From positions 868,001-932,000 of the forward strand of contig NZ_PGEZ01000002.1 in the NCBI RefSeq assembly GCF_002797495.1: 64,000 nucleotides of DNA, written 5' to 3'. The notes beneath the pieces were generated by a model. It saw nothing but the letters and a program-made list of their open reading frames with translations. It searched no databases and was not told the DNA's origin. This DNA comes from Mumia flava. GTDB lineage: Bacteria > Actinomycetota > Actinomycetes > Propionibacteriales > Nocardioidaceae. The position numbers and the translations under genes were made by a program. Below are positions 27,146 to 36,357 of this stretch, piece by piece (positions within the stretch are counted from its first letter, which is position 1; each line of letters begins with the position of its first letter).

Positions 27146-27190
27146 GGGTCGCGGTCGATCCACCCGCCGATCCCGTACGAAGCGCACGTT

Positions 27191-27232
27191 GCCGAATCCG
27201 AGCGCGTCCTGCCGGACGCGCTCGGATTCGGC
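27191..27232. terminator. Strong bidirectional hairpin after glgE (repeat family D)
   Basis: Perfect 19-bp stem (GCCGAATCCGAGCGCGTCC at 27191-27209 with 27214-27232) and a 4-nt loop, between the convergent ends of glgE and the AbiEi/DUF559 gene. A related but imperfect hairpin lies on the other side of that gene (28362-28407). Confidence 0.8.
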
Positions 27233-27251
27233 GGAACGCGCTCGGAGTCGG

Positions 27252-28280
27252 TCACAGGCGCCCCGCCCGCGCCCGTCGATAGGCCCGAGCGAGCTCGCTC
27301 CTGATCCGCGCGGCGGTCCGCTCCTGGTTCTGGGGCAGGAGATCGATCCAGGTGACGCGGACGACGCTGAAGCCGAGATCTTCGATGGCCTTCTCGCGCC
27401 GCTTCTCGTTCATGACCTTCGTCGCGGCACTCGGACCGCCCCGATCCCCCTCGTCCTCGTACTTCTGCTTCCCGTCGAACTCGACCACGAGCCGCGCCTC
27501 CGGCCAGCAGAAGTCGACCTCGGCGTGCCGATCGGGCCCGATCGCGATCTCGTACTGCGGCTCCGGACGCTCGATCCCGTACCGCCACAGCATGACTAGC
27601 ACCCGGACCTCCCCGACGCTGTCGCACCTCGCGTCCGCGATCGCCGCCGCGTCGCGCGCCGTCGGCGCCCCGGTCCAGTGGGCCAGCGTGTCGAGCTGCG
27701 CGACGAGCCGAGAACGGTCGGCCTCCTGGTCGTACAGCTCGACCATTCCCCGCCGTCGCGCGTCGGCCATGCGCGACGCGAGCCACCCCGACGCCAGCAC
27801 CGTCCCGTCGTCGAGGTCGAGGGTCGTCATCGTCGTCGCCACCGCACGAACCGGCTCGGTGACGGGAACCCCGCCGATCTCGACGATCTCGGAAGCCTCG
27901 AGCGGGCCGCGATGGTAATGCAGGGCGCCGGTGCGCCGGCTGGTCGTCCCGTCGCGATGGGCCAGGTGGACGCGGTCGAGATCGAGCCCGTCGGGCACGA
28001 GCGCACCGGTCGCGAGCCCGTGCACGGCGATCGCGCTGTCATGGGTCCCGACATGGCCAGGCTTGACGTGCGCGAGCACGGCCCGCAGACGGACCACGGT
28101 CTGCTCCGCGACGGACAGCCGCCGCCACGACACAGGGGCGTACACGCCCCTGTGCAGATGGACGAGGACGCCTCCGTCGACGGCGCGCTGCAGCGCGGCG
28201 TCGGAGACGCCGCAGTCGACGGCCTCGCGTCGGGTGACGTACCCGCCGTTGGCGATGGCGCGCGGTTCAAGTCGGTGCAT
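27252..28280 (-). CDS. AbiEi-like N-terminal domain fused to a DUF559/Vsr-like nuclease-fold domain
   Basis: Protein of 342 residues. The N-terminal part (LEPRAIANGGYVTRREAVDC, then GVYAP) is the winged-helix region common to AbiEi-type antitoxin proteins. The C-terminal part (EVDFCWPEARLVVEFDGKQK, then EKRREKAIEDLGFSVVRVTW) carries the D-ExK-like pattern of the DUF559/very-short-patch-repair endonuclease fold. Such fusions are common, uncharacterised actinobacterial genes with a suspected defence or toxin-antitoxin role. No partner gene is adjacent. The ATG at 28280 is chosen; GTG codons 6 and 9 bases upstream are alternatives. Related inverted repeats flank the gene. Confidence 0.78.
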   Translation of the reverse strand: MHRLEPRAIANGGYVTRREAVDCGVSDAALQRAVDGGVLVHLHRGVYAPVSWRRLSVAEQTVVRLRAVLAHVKPGHVGTHDSAIAVHGLATGALVPDGLDLDRVHLAHRDGTTSRRTGALHYHRGPLEASEIVEIGGVPVTEPVRAVATTMTTLDLDDGTVLASGWLASRMADARRRGMVELYDQEADRSRLVAQLDTLAHWTGAPTARDAAAIADARCDSVGEVRVLVMLWRYGIERPEPQYEIAIGPDRHAEVDFCWPEARLVVEFDGKQKYEDEGDRGGPSAATKVMNEKRREKAIEDLGFSVVRVTWIDLLPQNQERTAARIRSELARAYRRARAGRL

Positions 28281-28361
28281 GGTCACCACCCTGTCGGCCC
28301 CCGGCCTCCGATGGCGTACTCACGGGGTGCCTGTGGAGGACCGACATCCTCCGAGCGCGCG

Positions 28362-28407
28362 TTGCCGACTCCTAGCACGTCCTGCGGGATGCGCTCGGAG
28401 TCGGCAA
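28362..28407. repeat. Repeat family D hairpin upstream of the AbiEi/DUF559 gene
   Basis: TTGCCGACTCC... at 28362-28382 pairs with 28386-28407 with about three mismatches. It shares the GTTGCCGA, CGTCCTGC and GCGCTCGGA motifs with the hairpin at 27191-27232, so the gene lies between two members of one repeat family. Confidence 0.65.
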
Positions 28408-28477
28408 GGCGCGCTCGGTCCGCGGACTACGGGCCAACGCGCGCGAGCGGCCGCTCGCTGCGCCCGCGCCGCGAGGG

Positions 28478-28999
28478 TCACATGGCGTGGCGGCGGACCG
28501 TGTCGATGTAGTGCGCCGCAGTGGTGAGCCGCATCGTCGTACGCGAACGCAGCAGCTTCATCGCCTTGAACGTCTTCCCCCGACCCAGCAGCTCGCGGAC
28601 CTGTTCCGCGATCGCGTCGGAGACCTCCGGGTGGTCCAGCGGCCGCAGAGCGGCGTGGGCGCGCTCGGTCGCCCGTTCGACCCCGAGCACCGTCTCCCAC
28701 TCCGCGACCTGGGACTTCGCGGCGAGCAGCGTCAGCCCCGTGCGTACGTGCAGGAGACGGGTCGCCTCGAGCCGTTTGCCCTCCGTCAGCAGGCGGGTCA
28801 TCTCCGCCAGGGTGACCTCGTCGACCACGGTGTTCTCGCTGGTGATCACGGAGCCGGCGCGCAGGCCCGGCGCCACCGCCGGGAGCCGCCGGCCGATCGT
28901 CGCCTCGGGCACGCGCGCCGCGGCCCGGCTCGAGAACCACACGAGCAGGGCGCCGAGCGCGATGCCGGCGACGAGCGCGACGACCACGGCGGTGACCAC
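28478..28999 (-). CDS. Single-pass membrane protein with ribosomal L7/L12 C-terminal-like segments
   Basis: Protein of 173 residues. One N-terminal membrane segment (VVTAVVVALVAGIALGALLV) is followed by a short basic linker and two stretches resembling the L7/L12 C-terminal fold: LLTEGKRLEATRLLHVRTGL with TLLAAKSQVAEWE, and VRELLGRGKTFKAMKLLRSR with a final helix. L7/L12-like domains usually bind other proteins. The role is unknown. The GTG at 28999 is chosen because TACGCT lies seven bases before it, implying a leaderless transcript divergent from treS. Longer starts up to 29092 would run into treS. Confidence 0.7.
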   Translation of the reverse strand: MVTAVVVALVAGIALGALLVWFSSRAAARVPEATIGRRLPAVAPGLRAGSVITSENTVVDEVTLAEMTRLLTEGKRLEATRLLHVRTGLTLLAAKSQVAEWETVLGVERATERAHAALRPLDHPEVSDAIAEQVRELLGRGKTFKAMKLLRSRTTMRLTTAAHYIDTVRRHAM

Positions 29000-29012
29000 G
29001 CTCGTCAGCGTA
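29000..29012 (-). promoter_or_regulatory. Leaderless -10 element of the L7/L12-like membrane protein gene
   Basis: On the minus strand TACGCT (29012-29007) is followed by seven bases and the GTG start at 28999. Confidence 0.55.
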
Positions 29013-29058
29013 GCGGCGGCGGCCTGCACAGTCGCGGAGGCGTGCAAGGATGGCGCGC

Positions 29059-30786
29059 ATGGACGCCCCCACACGAGCGAAGACGGAGGCACGCGACCGG
29101 CGCTCGACCGAGGCCCGCGACCGGCGTGACGACGACCCGCTGTGGTTCAAGCGGGCGGTGTTCTACGAGGTCCTGGTGCGATCGTTCGCGGACTCGTCCG
29201 CGGACGGCGTCGGTGACCTCGCCGGGTTGACCAGCCGCCTCGACTACCTGGCGTGGCTCGGCGTGGACTGCCTCTGGCTCCCCCCGTTCTACCCCTCTCC
29301 TCTGCGCGACGGCGGGTACGACGTGGCGCACTACACCGAGATCTCCGAGGAGCTCGGGACGATCGAGGAGTTCCAGACGCTCCTCGACGCAGCGCACGAG
29401 CGCGGGATCCGCGTGATCATCGACGTGGTCATGAACCACACGTCGGACCAGCACCCGTGGTTCACCGCGTCGCGCGACGAGCCGGACGGCCCGTACGGCG
29501 ACTTCTACGTGTGGTCCGACTCCGACGACCCGTACTCCGACGCCCGGATCATCTTCGTCGACACCGAGACCTCGAACTGGACGTACGACCCCGTGCGCGG
29601 CCAGTACTTCTGGCACCGCTTCTACTCCCACCAGCCGGACCTGAACTTCGAGAACCCCGCGGTGCACGACGCGATGATCGACGTGCTGCGGTTCTGGCTG
29701 GACATGGGCGTGGACGGGTTCCGGCTCGACGCCGTCCCGTACCTGTACGAGGAGGAGGGCTCGATCTGCGAGAACCTCCCCGAGACCCACGCGTTCCTCA
29801 AGAAGGTGCGCTCGTTCGTCGACACGCACTACCCCGGCCGCGTGCTGCTCGCCGAGGCGAACCAGTGGCCGGCGGACGTGGTCGACTACTTCGGCGACGC
29901 CGAGGCCGGTGGCGACGAGTGCCACATGTGCTTCCACTTCCCCGTGATGCCGCGCCTGTTCATGGCCGTACGCCGCGAGTCCCGCTACCCGATCAGCGAG
30001 ATCATGGAGCAGACCCCGGACATCCCGGACTCGTGCCAGTGGGGCATCTTCCTGCGCAACCACGACGAGCTGACCCTCGAGATGGTCACCGACGAGGACC
30101 GCGACTACATGTGGCGCGAGTACGCCACGGACCCGCGGATGAAGGCCAACATCGGGATCCGGCGACGGCTCGCGCCGCTGCTGGACAACGACACGAACCG
30201 CATGGAGCTCTTCACCGCGCTGCTGCTCAGCCTGCCCGGCTCGCCGGTGCTGTACTACGGCGACGAGATCGGGATGGGCGACAACATCTGGCTCGGTGAC
30301 CGCGACGGGGTCCGCACGCCCATGCAGTGGACACCGGACCGCAACGCCGGCTTCTCCCGCGCGAACCCGGGCAAGCTCAGCCTCCCGCTGATCATGGACC
30401 CGGTCTTCGGCTACCAGGCGGTCAACGTCGAGGCGCAGGAGGAGGACCGCTCGTCGCTGCTGCACTGGACGCGCCGGATGATCCACATCCGCAAGCAGCA
30501 CCCGGCGTTCGGGCTCGGCACCTTCCACGACCTGGGCGGGTCCAACCCGTCGGTGCTGTCGTTCGTGCGCGAGCACGAGGGCGACGTGATGCTGTGCGTG
30601 AACAACCTGTCGCGCTTCCCGCAGCCCGTCGAGCTCGACCTGCACGCGTACGCCGGGGTGCAGCCGGTGGAGATGCTGGGCGGTGTCGAGTTCCCCGCGA
30701 TCGGTGAGCTTCCGTACCTGCTGACCCTGGCGGGCCACGGGTTCTACTGGTTCCGGATCCGTCCGCTTCCGAAGGAGGAGGGCTGA
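29059..30786 (+). CDS. treS: Maltose alpha-D-glucosyltransferase / trehalose synthase TreS
   Basis: Protein of 575 residues, GH13 subfamily 16. The catalytic residues lie in [15 protein letters not shown] (nucleophile Asp), [10 protein letters not shown] (Glu) and [13 protein letters not shown] (Asp), with [16 protein letters not shown] near the start. It interconverts trehalose and maltose and feeds Mak and GlgE. The start is set at ATG 29059 because AAGGAT lies seven bases upstream; an ATG at 29050 would add three residues. The N-terminus carries a near-perfect tandem duplication of TEARDRR. It overlaps mak by one base (TGATG). Confidence 0.95.
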   Translation: MDAPTRAKTEARDRRSTEARDRRDDDPLWFKRAVFYEVLVRSFADSSADGVGDLAGLTSRLDYLAWLGVDCLWLPPFYPSPLRDGGYDVAHYTEISEELGTIEEFQTLLDAAHERGIRVIIDVVMNHTSDQHPWFTASRDEPDGPYGDFYVWSDSDDPYSDARIIFVDTETSNWTYDPVRGQYFWHRFYSHQPDLNFENPAVHDAMIDVLRFWLDMGVDGFRLDAVPYLYEEEGSICENLPETHAFLKKVRSFVDTHYPGRVLLAEANQWPADVVDYFGDAEAGGDECHMCFHFPVMPRLFMAVRRESRYPISEIMEQTPDIPDSCQWGIFLRNHDELTLEMVTDEDRDYMWREYATDPRMKANIGIRRRLAPLLDNDTNRMELFTALLLSLPGSPVLYYGDEIGMGDNIWLGDRDGVRTPMQWTPDRNAGFSRANPGKLSLPLIMDPVFGYQAVNVEAQEEDRSSLLHWTRRMIHIRKQHPAFGLGTFHDLGGSNPSVLSFVREHEGDVMLCVNNLSRFPQPVELDLHAYAGVQPVEMLGGVEFPAIGELPYLLTLAGHGFYWFRIRPLPKEEG

Positions 30787-32216
30787 TGTCCCCCGAGACG
30801 CCCGCGATGCTCGACTACCTGGTGCGCCAGCGGTGGTTCGCCGGCGACGGGCCCGGCTGGGAGCTCGTCGACCTCGACGCGTACGGATGGCTGGACGGCG
30901 CGCCCGAGGGTCTGCGCGTCCGGTACGAGATCGTGACCGTGGACGGGCCCGGCGGCCGCCAGACGTACAACCTGCCGACCGCGTACCGCTCCGAGCCGAT
31001 CGAGGCGAACGCGTACGGGCTGATCGGGACGTCGCGCGACGAGGACGGTCGTGAGGAGTTCGTCTACGACGCCTTGCACGACCCGCAGGCGCGCCAGGTG
31101 CTGATGGCGGGGTTCTTCACCGACGCGCGCGTCGGTGGGATCCGGTACGCGACCGAGCCGTCGTTCCACGCGACCGACGGTGACTCCGACGAGCCGAGCG
31201 AGCCGATCGGTCCCGACTCGGAGTCCGTGCTGCTCGCGGTCGAGCAGTCGAACACCTCGATGATCGTCGACGAGGTGGCGATGCTGAAGGTGTTCCGCAA
31301 GGTCGTGCTGGGGCGCAACCCCGACGTGGAGATCCACGACGCGCTCGCCGGACCGGGCGACGACGCGATCGCGGCCCTGTGGGGCTGGGTGTGCACGGAC
31401 ACCCAGCCCGGCGAAGGGTACGACCTGGCCATGCTGCAGCGGTTCCTGCGGACCGCGACGAGCGGCTGGGACTCCGCGCGGGCGAGCGTGCGCGACCTGC
31501 TGGCCGAGCCCGACCTCGCCCCGCAGGAGGCCGGCGGCGACTTCGCGGGCGAGGCGGAGCGGCTCGGGGAGGCGGTGGCGCTGGTCCACACGCTGATGGC
31601 GCAGCGGCTGACGACCGCGTCGTGGGGCGCCGAGGAGCTGGCCGCGCTGGCCGACCGGCTGACCGCACGGATGGACGCGCTGGTGGCGCGGGTCGAGGCC
31701 CTCGCCCCGTACGCCGACGCCGCGCGGGCGGTCTACGACCAGCTCCGCACGCCCGACGGGAGCGCGCTGGCGCAGCGGGTCCACGGGGACCTGCACCTCG
31801 GCCAGACGCTGCGGACGACCGCCGGCTGGAAGCTGATCGACTTCGAGGGCGAGCCGGCCGCGCCGCTCGCGGAGCGGACCGCGCTGGACTCGCCGTTGCG
31901 CGACATCGCCGGGATGCTGCGCTCCTTCGACTACGCGGCGCGCTCGTCGCTGCTCCAGTCGGTCGCGGCCGACGGCGACGAGGTCGCGCGCGCGGAGGCG
32001 TGGGCGCGCCGCAACCGCGGGGCGTTCCTGCGCGGGTACGCCTCGGGTCGCGCCGCCGACGCGGCCGAGCCCGCGTCGTCGGCCGAGCTGACGGACACGC
32101 TGATGCGGGCGTACGAGATCGACAAGGCGCTGTACGAGTACGTGTACGAGATCGACCACCGGCCGGACTGGGTCGCGGTCCCGGCGACCGCGCTCGACCG
32201 CCTGCTCGAGCGCTGA
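30786..32216 (+). CDS. mak: Maltokinase (Pep2-type)
   Basis: Protein of 476 residues. The C-terminal aminoglycoside-kinase-like lobe has the Brenner motif RVHGDLHLGQTL and the metal-binding Asp in LIDFEGEPAAPLAER. The N-terminal cap domain (MLDYLVRQRWFAGDGPGWEL) is typical of maltokinases. It phosphorylates maltose to maltose-1-phosphate with ATP, the GlgE substrate. The ATG overlaps the treS stop codon by one base, so the pair is translationally coupled, the usual treS-mak arrangement. In some actinobacteria the two are fused; here they are separate. Confidence 0.95.
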   Translation: MSPETPAMLDYLVRQRWFAGDGPGWELVDLDAYGWLDGAPEGLRVRYEIVTVDGPGGRQTYNLPTAYRSEPIEANAYGLIGTSRDEDGREEFVYDALHDPQARQVLMAGFFTDARVGGIRYATEPSFHATDGDSDEPSEPIGPDSESVLLAVEQSNTSMIVDEVAMLKVFRKVVLGRNPDVEIHDALAGPGDDAIAALWGWVCTDTQPGEGYDLAMLQRFLRTATSGWDSARASVRDLLAEPDLAPQEAGGDFAGEAERLGEAVALVHTLMAQRLTTASWGAEELAALADRLTARMDALVARVEALAPYADAARAVYDQLRTPDGSALAQRVHGDLHLGQTLRTTAGWKLIDFEGEPAAPLAERTALDSPLRDIAGMLRSFDYAARSSLLQSVAADGDEVARAEAWARRNRGAFLRGYASGRAADAAEPASSAELTDTLMRAYEIDKALYEYVYEIDHRPDWVAVPATALDRLLER

Positions 32217-32279
32217 CGGCTCCGGGCCCCGGGTGCATTCGCCGGGTCGGCGAGCCTCGTACGGTGCAGACTGGCTCAG

Positions 32280-32735
32280 GTGTCGGGTTCTCGCTACAGC
32301 ATCGCCCTCGACGAGGGCCGACGTGGGCTCGACTCCCAGATCGACGACCTCAAGGGGACCCGGGACCGTGCGACCGCCTTCCTCGGGGTCGCCGGCGTCG
32401 CCGCGGCGTTCCTCGGTGGCCTGCGGGGCGATCGGCCGCTCGGCGTCGCCACCTGGGTCGCGGTGCTGGCCTTCCTGCTCGTCGCGGCGTTCACCGTCAT
32501 GACGTTGTGGCCGCGGGAGATGACCGTGGTCCAGCGGCCCACGACGATCGTCGGGTGGGCCGACGACGAGACGAACTCGACCGACGACATGGAGCGCGAC
32601 CTCGCGCTGCACATGAGCGGCCACTTCGACACCAACGAGCGGACGCTCGACCGTCTCCACAAGGTGACCGCTCTCGGTGCGGTCGCGCTCCTCGTCGAGG
32701 TGACGGCCCTCGTGTTCGACCTCGGGAGACTGTGA
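32280..32735 (+). CDS. Small membrane protein with two N-terminal and one C-terminal membrane segments
   Basis: Protein of 151 residues, GTG start. An amphipathic N-terminal helix (ALDEGRRGLDSQIDDLKGTR) leads to two membrane segments (ATAFLGVAGVAAAFLGG, then VATWVAVLAFLLVAAFTVM), a soluble middle, and a last segment near the end (VTALGAVALLVEVTALVF). The layout recalls the membrane effectors seen beside signalling or defence genes (2TM/SLATT or Pycsar-type), but no nucleotide cyclase is adjacent, so this is only a resemblance. CAGACT lies seven bases before the GTG. It overlaps the next gene by one base. Confidence 0.65.
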   Translation: MSGSRYSIALDEGRRGLDSQIDDLKGTRDRATAFLGVAGVAAAFLGGLRGDRPLGVATWVAVLAFLLVAAFTVMTLWPREMTVVQRPTTIVGWADDETNSTDDMERDLALHMSGHFDTNERTLDRLHKVTALGAVALLVEVTALVFDLGRL

Positions 32736-32950
32736 TGGGCAACGACGATCCGCAGCCGCGCCTCCCCGACCCCGGCCGACCGAGCCGGCGCGACCGGCCG
32801 GACGCGCCGCAGCCCGGCTCGCCCCAGCCGTGGGCGCCGCTGCCCTCGCCCGGGACGCCGCCGCAGCCGGGGGCTCCGCGACCGGGTCGGCCCGGCCCGC
32901 CGAAGCAGGGTCGATTCCGGTGGTTCCGCCGTCGGCGACGTACCGACTGA
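32735..32950 (+). CDS. Small proline-rich protein with basic tail
   Basis: Protein of 71 residues, about one-third proline, with PQPG/PPQPGAP repeats and a C-terminal basic patch (RFRWFRRRRR). The ATG overlaps the stop of the membrane protein gene (TGATG), which supports real, coupled expression. No family is recognised. The basic tail could bind membrane lipid or nucleic acid. Confidence 0.5.
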   Translation: MGNDDPQPRLPDPGRPSRRDRPDAPQPGSPQPWAPLPSPGTPPQPGAPRPGRPGPPKQGRFRWFRRRRRTD

Positions 32951-32997
32951 GCGAGGACCGTCTCGGCGGCGCAGGCGGACGTGGGCGTGTGCGGCCG

Positions 32998-35481
32998 TCA
33001 GGTCGCCTGCACCGCGTCCAGCGCCGACAGCTTGGTCGATCGCCGGGCAGGCACGAGCGCGGCGAGGAATCCGAGCACGGACCCGGCGACGAGAACGGCG
33101 ACCAGCGTGAGCCACGGCACCGTGAACCCGACGGACACGCCGGCGAGCCGGGCCATGCCCGTGGTCACGGCGAGGCTCAGCACGATCCCCGCGACCATGC
33201 CCGTCAGCGTCCCCATCAGCGCGATGAGCACCGACTCGAGCCGGACCATCCGCCGGACCCGGCGGTCGGTCATCCCGACGATCCGCAGGAGGCCGAGCTC
33301 GCGGCGGCGCTCCAGGATCGACAGCGACATCGTGTTGATGATCCCGATCAGCGCGATCACCACGCTCATCAGCAGCAGGCCGGTCACGGCGTTGATCGCG
33401 AAGTCGAAGATCCCGCCGATGAGGTTGCCCAGGGCGTTGCCCGCCATGATCGTGATGTCCGGCCGGAGGTCGGCGATGTCCTGGATCTCCTCCTCGGTCT
33501 CGGACTGCTTCCCGACCGCGACGTCGACGATCGCGGCGGTGGGAGCGACGTCGCCGACCAGCTCCTCGAAGGTCTCCTCGTCGACGAGGTCGCCGAGCTG
33601 GGCCGCGTCCAGCGACACCGCGAGCACGGCGACGACGTCGAGGTCGACCGTCTGGCCGTCGAGATCCTCGACCGCCACGGTGTCGCCCACCGTGCCGGTG
33701 CCCTCGAGGACGGCGATCGCGCCGCCGCTCAGGTCGTCGAGGCTGCCGTCGAGGACGGTCAGGTCCGTCTCCTCTCCGAGCGCGGCCAGGTCGCCGCTGG
33801 AGATGAGGGCCGGATCGCCGTCGACGGTGACGGTCTCCCGGCGGTACGGGGTGACGGCCTCGACCTCGTCGATCGACTCGATCGCGCTGACCAGGTCGGG
33901 ATCGACCGTCCCGCCCTCGGAGGACACCACGTAGTCGGCGCTCTGGAGCTCGTCGATCGTCTCGACGGCGAAGTCGCGGATGCTGCTCCCAGCGACCGAC
34001 ACGAACGTGACCAGCAGGACGCCGATCACGAGAGCGTTCGCGGTGGTCGCGGTGCGCTTGGGGTTGCGTACGGAGTTGTCGACGGCGAGGCGCCCCTCCA
34101 GCCCGAAGCGGTGCATGATCGGGCGGCTGAGGCGCGCGACGGCGACGGCGACGAACGGCGCACCGACCAGGAGCGCGGCGACGAACAGCACCGCTCCCAG
34201 GCCGATCACGGGGGCGTTCGGGCCGAAGAACATCGCGAGCAGTCCCAGCCCGGCCAGGACGGCGGACGCGATCGCCCGCCCCCGCGACAGCGTGCCGGTC
34301 TCGACGGCTGCGTCCTGCATCGCCGCGATCGGTTCCGTCCGCCCCGCGCGCCGTGCCGGCACCATCACGGAGACGACGGTGATCACCGTGCCGAGCACGA
34401 GCCCGCCGAGGATCGTGCCCGACGTGATCTTGGCGCCACCGCCGGGGAGATCGACACCGAAGAGCTGGAGCAGGAGCGCCATGACCACGACCAGGACGTA
34501 CCCGACCACGACGCCGATCGCGGACCCCGCGAGGCCGATCACGAGGCCCTCGTAGCGCAGCGACCGCTTGAGCTGCTTCCCGGTCGCACCGAGGGCCGAC
34601 AGCACCGCCAGCTCGCGCTGCCGCTGCGCCACGATCACGCTGAAGGTGTTGTAGATGACGAAGCCGCCGACCAGCAGCGCCAGGATCGCGAAGGCTTGGA
34701 GTCCCTGCTTGATGACCCGGCCGAACGAGCCCGACGACTCCTTCTGCTGCTCGCGGAAGTCCTCACCGTCCACGGCCTCGAACGCGGGCGGCGTCACGGC
34801 CTCGACCTCGTCGAGCAGCGCGTCGGGCGAGCCGGAGGCACGCAGATAGAGGTTGTCGTACTCGCGGTGGCCGTCGCGCAGCCAGTCGAACGCCGACGCC
34901 TCGGGGACCGAGACCGTGCCGGCCGAGTCCAGTGCGTCGCTGTCGGCGAACCGGGTCGTGCCGACGATCGTCACGTCTTGCGGGCCCGCGACGGTCAGCA
35001 GGGTGACGTCGTCGCCGACGGCGAAGCCCTGGTCCTCGGCGAGCCCCCGGTCGACGGCGATCTCGCCGGCCGCGCTCGGCGCCTCACCCTCCTCGACGTC
35101 GAGCGGGTTGAGCTCGTCGTCGGTGACCCACAGCCGCGCCGTCGCGTCGGTCGCGACCGGGTCGCCGCCGACCACGAAGCCGCTCGGGCCGGTCAGGGTC
35201 CCCGCGCCCGCCTCCACTCCGTCGAGCCCGAGGATCCGGTCCGCGCGACGGCCCGGGATCACCAGCGGCTCGGCGGCCTCGGCCGCGGCGTCCGGGTCGG
35301 CCACGACGGCGACGTCGACGGCCCCGAACTCCCGGTCCACGTCACCCTCGAGCGAGTCGATGATGCCCTCGGACAGGAAGCCGGTCGCGGCGTAGAACAT
35401 CACGCCGGTGATGATCGCGACCAGCGTCGCGAGGTAGCGCCCACGGTTGTGCCGGACGCTGCTGAGGATGAGCCGGAGCAC
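32998..35481 (-). CDS. FtsX/MacB-family ABC transporter permease
   Basis: Protein of 827 residues. An N-terminal membrane segment, a large extracytoplasmic MacB-like domain (about residues 45-250), three membrane segments (ILALLVGGFVIYNTFSVIVA onwards), a second transmembrane/extracytoplasmic set, and a last FtsX-type three-helix block ending RSTKLSALDAVQAT. Both conserved coupling-loop patterns (QRQRELAVLSALGA and ERRRELGLLRIVGM) are present. It is a duplicated permease acting with the ATPase encoded 5 bp upstream, probably exporting or mechanically releasing an unknown substrate. The start is GTG. Confidence 0.92.
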   Translation of the reverse strand: MLRLILSSVRHNRGRYLATLVAIITGVMFYAATGFLSEGIIDSLEGDVDREFGAVDVAVVADPDAAAEAAEPLVIPGRRADRILGLDGVEAGAGTLTGPSGFVVGGDPVATDATARLWVTDDELNPLDVEEGEAPSAAGEIAVDRGLAEDQGFAVGDDVTLLTVAGPQDVTIVGTTRFADSDALDSAGTVSVPEASAFDWLRDGHREYDNLYLRASGSPDALLDEVEAVTPPAFEAVDGEDFREQQKESSGSFGRVIKQGLQAFAILALLVGGFVIYNTFSVIVAQRQRELAVLSALGATGKQLKRSLRYEGLVIGLAGSAIGVVVGYVLVVVMALLLQLFGVDLPGGGAKITSGTILGGLVLGTVITVVSVMVPARRAGRTEPIAAMQDAAVETGTLSRGRAIASAVLAGLGLLAMFFGPNAPVIGLGAVLFVAALLVGAPFVAVAVARLSRPIMHRFGLEGRLAVDNSVRNPKRTATTANALVIGVLLVTFVSVAGSSIRDFAVETIDELQSADYVVSSEGGTVDPDLVSAIESIDEVEAVTPYRRETVTVDGDPALISSGDLAALGEETDLTVLDGSLDDLSGGAIAVLEGTGTVGDTVAVEDLDGQTVDLDVVAVLAVSLDAAQLGDLVDEETFEELVGDVAPTAAIVDVAVGKQSETEEEIQDIADLRPDITIMAGNALGNLIGGIFDFAINAVTGLLLMSVVIALIGIINTMSLSILERRRELGLLRIVGMTDRRVRRMVRLESVLIALMGTLTGMVAGIVLSLAVTTGMARLAGVSVGFTVPWLTLVAVLVAGSVLGFLAALVPARRSTKLSALDAVQAT

Positions 35482-35486
35482 GCCGA

Positions 35487-36233
35487 TCAGCCCTCGAAGC
35501 GCTTCATCCGGTCCAGCACGCGGTCGGCAGTCGGATTCGCCATCCGGTCGACGATCTGCCCGTCGGCGAGGAACAGCACCTGGTCGGCGTACGACGCGGC
35601 GTGCGGGTCGTGGGTCACCATCACGATCGTCTGGCCCGTCTCGTCGACGGCCCGCCGCATGAACGTGAGGATCTCGATGCCCGTGCGGGAGTCGAGCGCG
35701 CCGGTCGGCTCGTCGGCGAAGACGATGTCCGGGCGCGGCACGAGCGCCCGCGCGACCGCGACCCGCTGCTGCTGGCCGCCCGACAGCTGGCTGGGGAGGT
35801 TGCCCAGCCGGTCGGCCATCCCGACCGTGCCGACGACCTCGTCGAGCCAGGCCTCGTCGGGCTTCTCGCCGGCCAGGGTCAGCGGGAGCAGGATGTTCTC
35901 ACGGGCGGTCAGCGACGGGATCAGGTTGTACTGCTGGAAGATGAAGCCGAGCCGGTCGCGCCGCAGCAGCGTCAGCTCCGTCTTCGACAGCGTCGAGATG
36001 TCCGTCTCCCCGATGTACGCCGACCCGGAGGTGAGCCGGTCCAGGCCGGCGACGCACTGCATCAGTGTGCTCTTGCCGGAGCCGGACGGGCCCATGATCG
36101 CGGTGTACGCGTGCTGGGGGAAGTCGACCGTGACGCCGGCGAGCGCATGCACCGCGGCCTCTCCGGTCCCGTAGGTCTTGCGTGCATCCACGGCACGCGC
36201 GGCTGCCGTGATCACGGCCGTTCCGTCGGTCAT
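35487..36233 (-). CDS. MacB/LolD-type ABC transporter ATP-binding protein
   Basis: Protein of 248 residues. Walker A is GPSGSGKST, the Q-loop lies in LGFIFQQYNLIPSLTARENI, the signature is LSGGQQQRVAVARAL, Walker B is IVFADEPTGALD, and the H-loop is VMVTHD. The QQ before the YNLIP segment is typical of the MacB/LolD family that partners FtsX-like permeases. It is first of a two-gene operon and divergent from glgB. Confidence 0.94.
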   Translation of the reverse strand: MTDGTAVITAAARAVDARKTYGTGEAAVHALAGVTVDFPQHAYTAIMGPSGSGKSTLMQCVAGLDRLTSGSAYIGETDISTLSKTELTLLRRDRLGFIFQQYNLIPSLTARENILLPLTLAGEKPDEAWLDEVVGTVGMADRLGNLPSQLSGGQQQRVAVARALVPRPDIVFADEPTGALDSRTGIEILTFMRRAVDETGQTIVMVTHDPHAASYADQVLFLADGQIVDRMANPTADRVLDRMKRFEG

Positions 36234-36344
36234 CCGGGGCCTCCGAGGGTCGCGTACCGGTCACCCTAGCGGCGCGTCGGGCTGCTCGCCGGGATGTTGA
36301 CGGGACCGGGATCTCGGCGGTGTGGGCGCAGCCGTGATCCGTGA

Positions 36345-36357
36345 AAGACTCGGCAGC
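36345..36357 (+). promoter_or_regulatory. Leaderless -10 element of glgB
   Basis: AAGACT (36345-36350) lies seven bases before the ATG at 36358, supporting that start over an in-frame GTG at 36322. Confidence 0.5.

Noticed and set aside
32280-32735. A Pycsar effector
   Set aside because: No cyclase gene is adjacent, and only the membrane layout is similar; kept as unknown.
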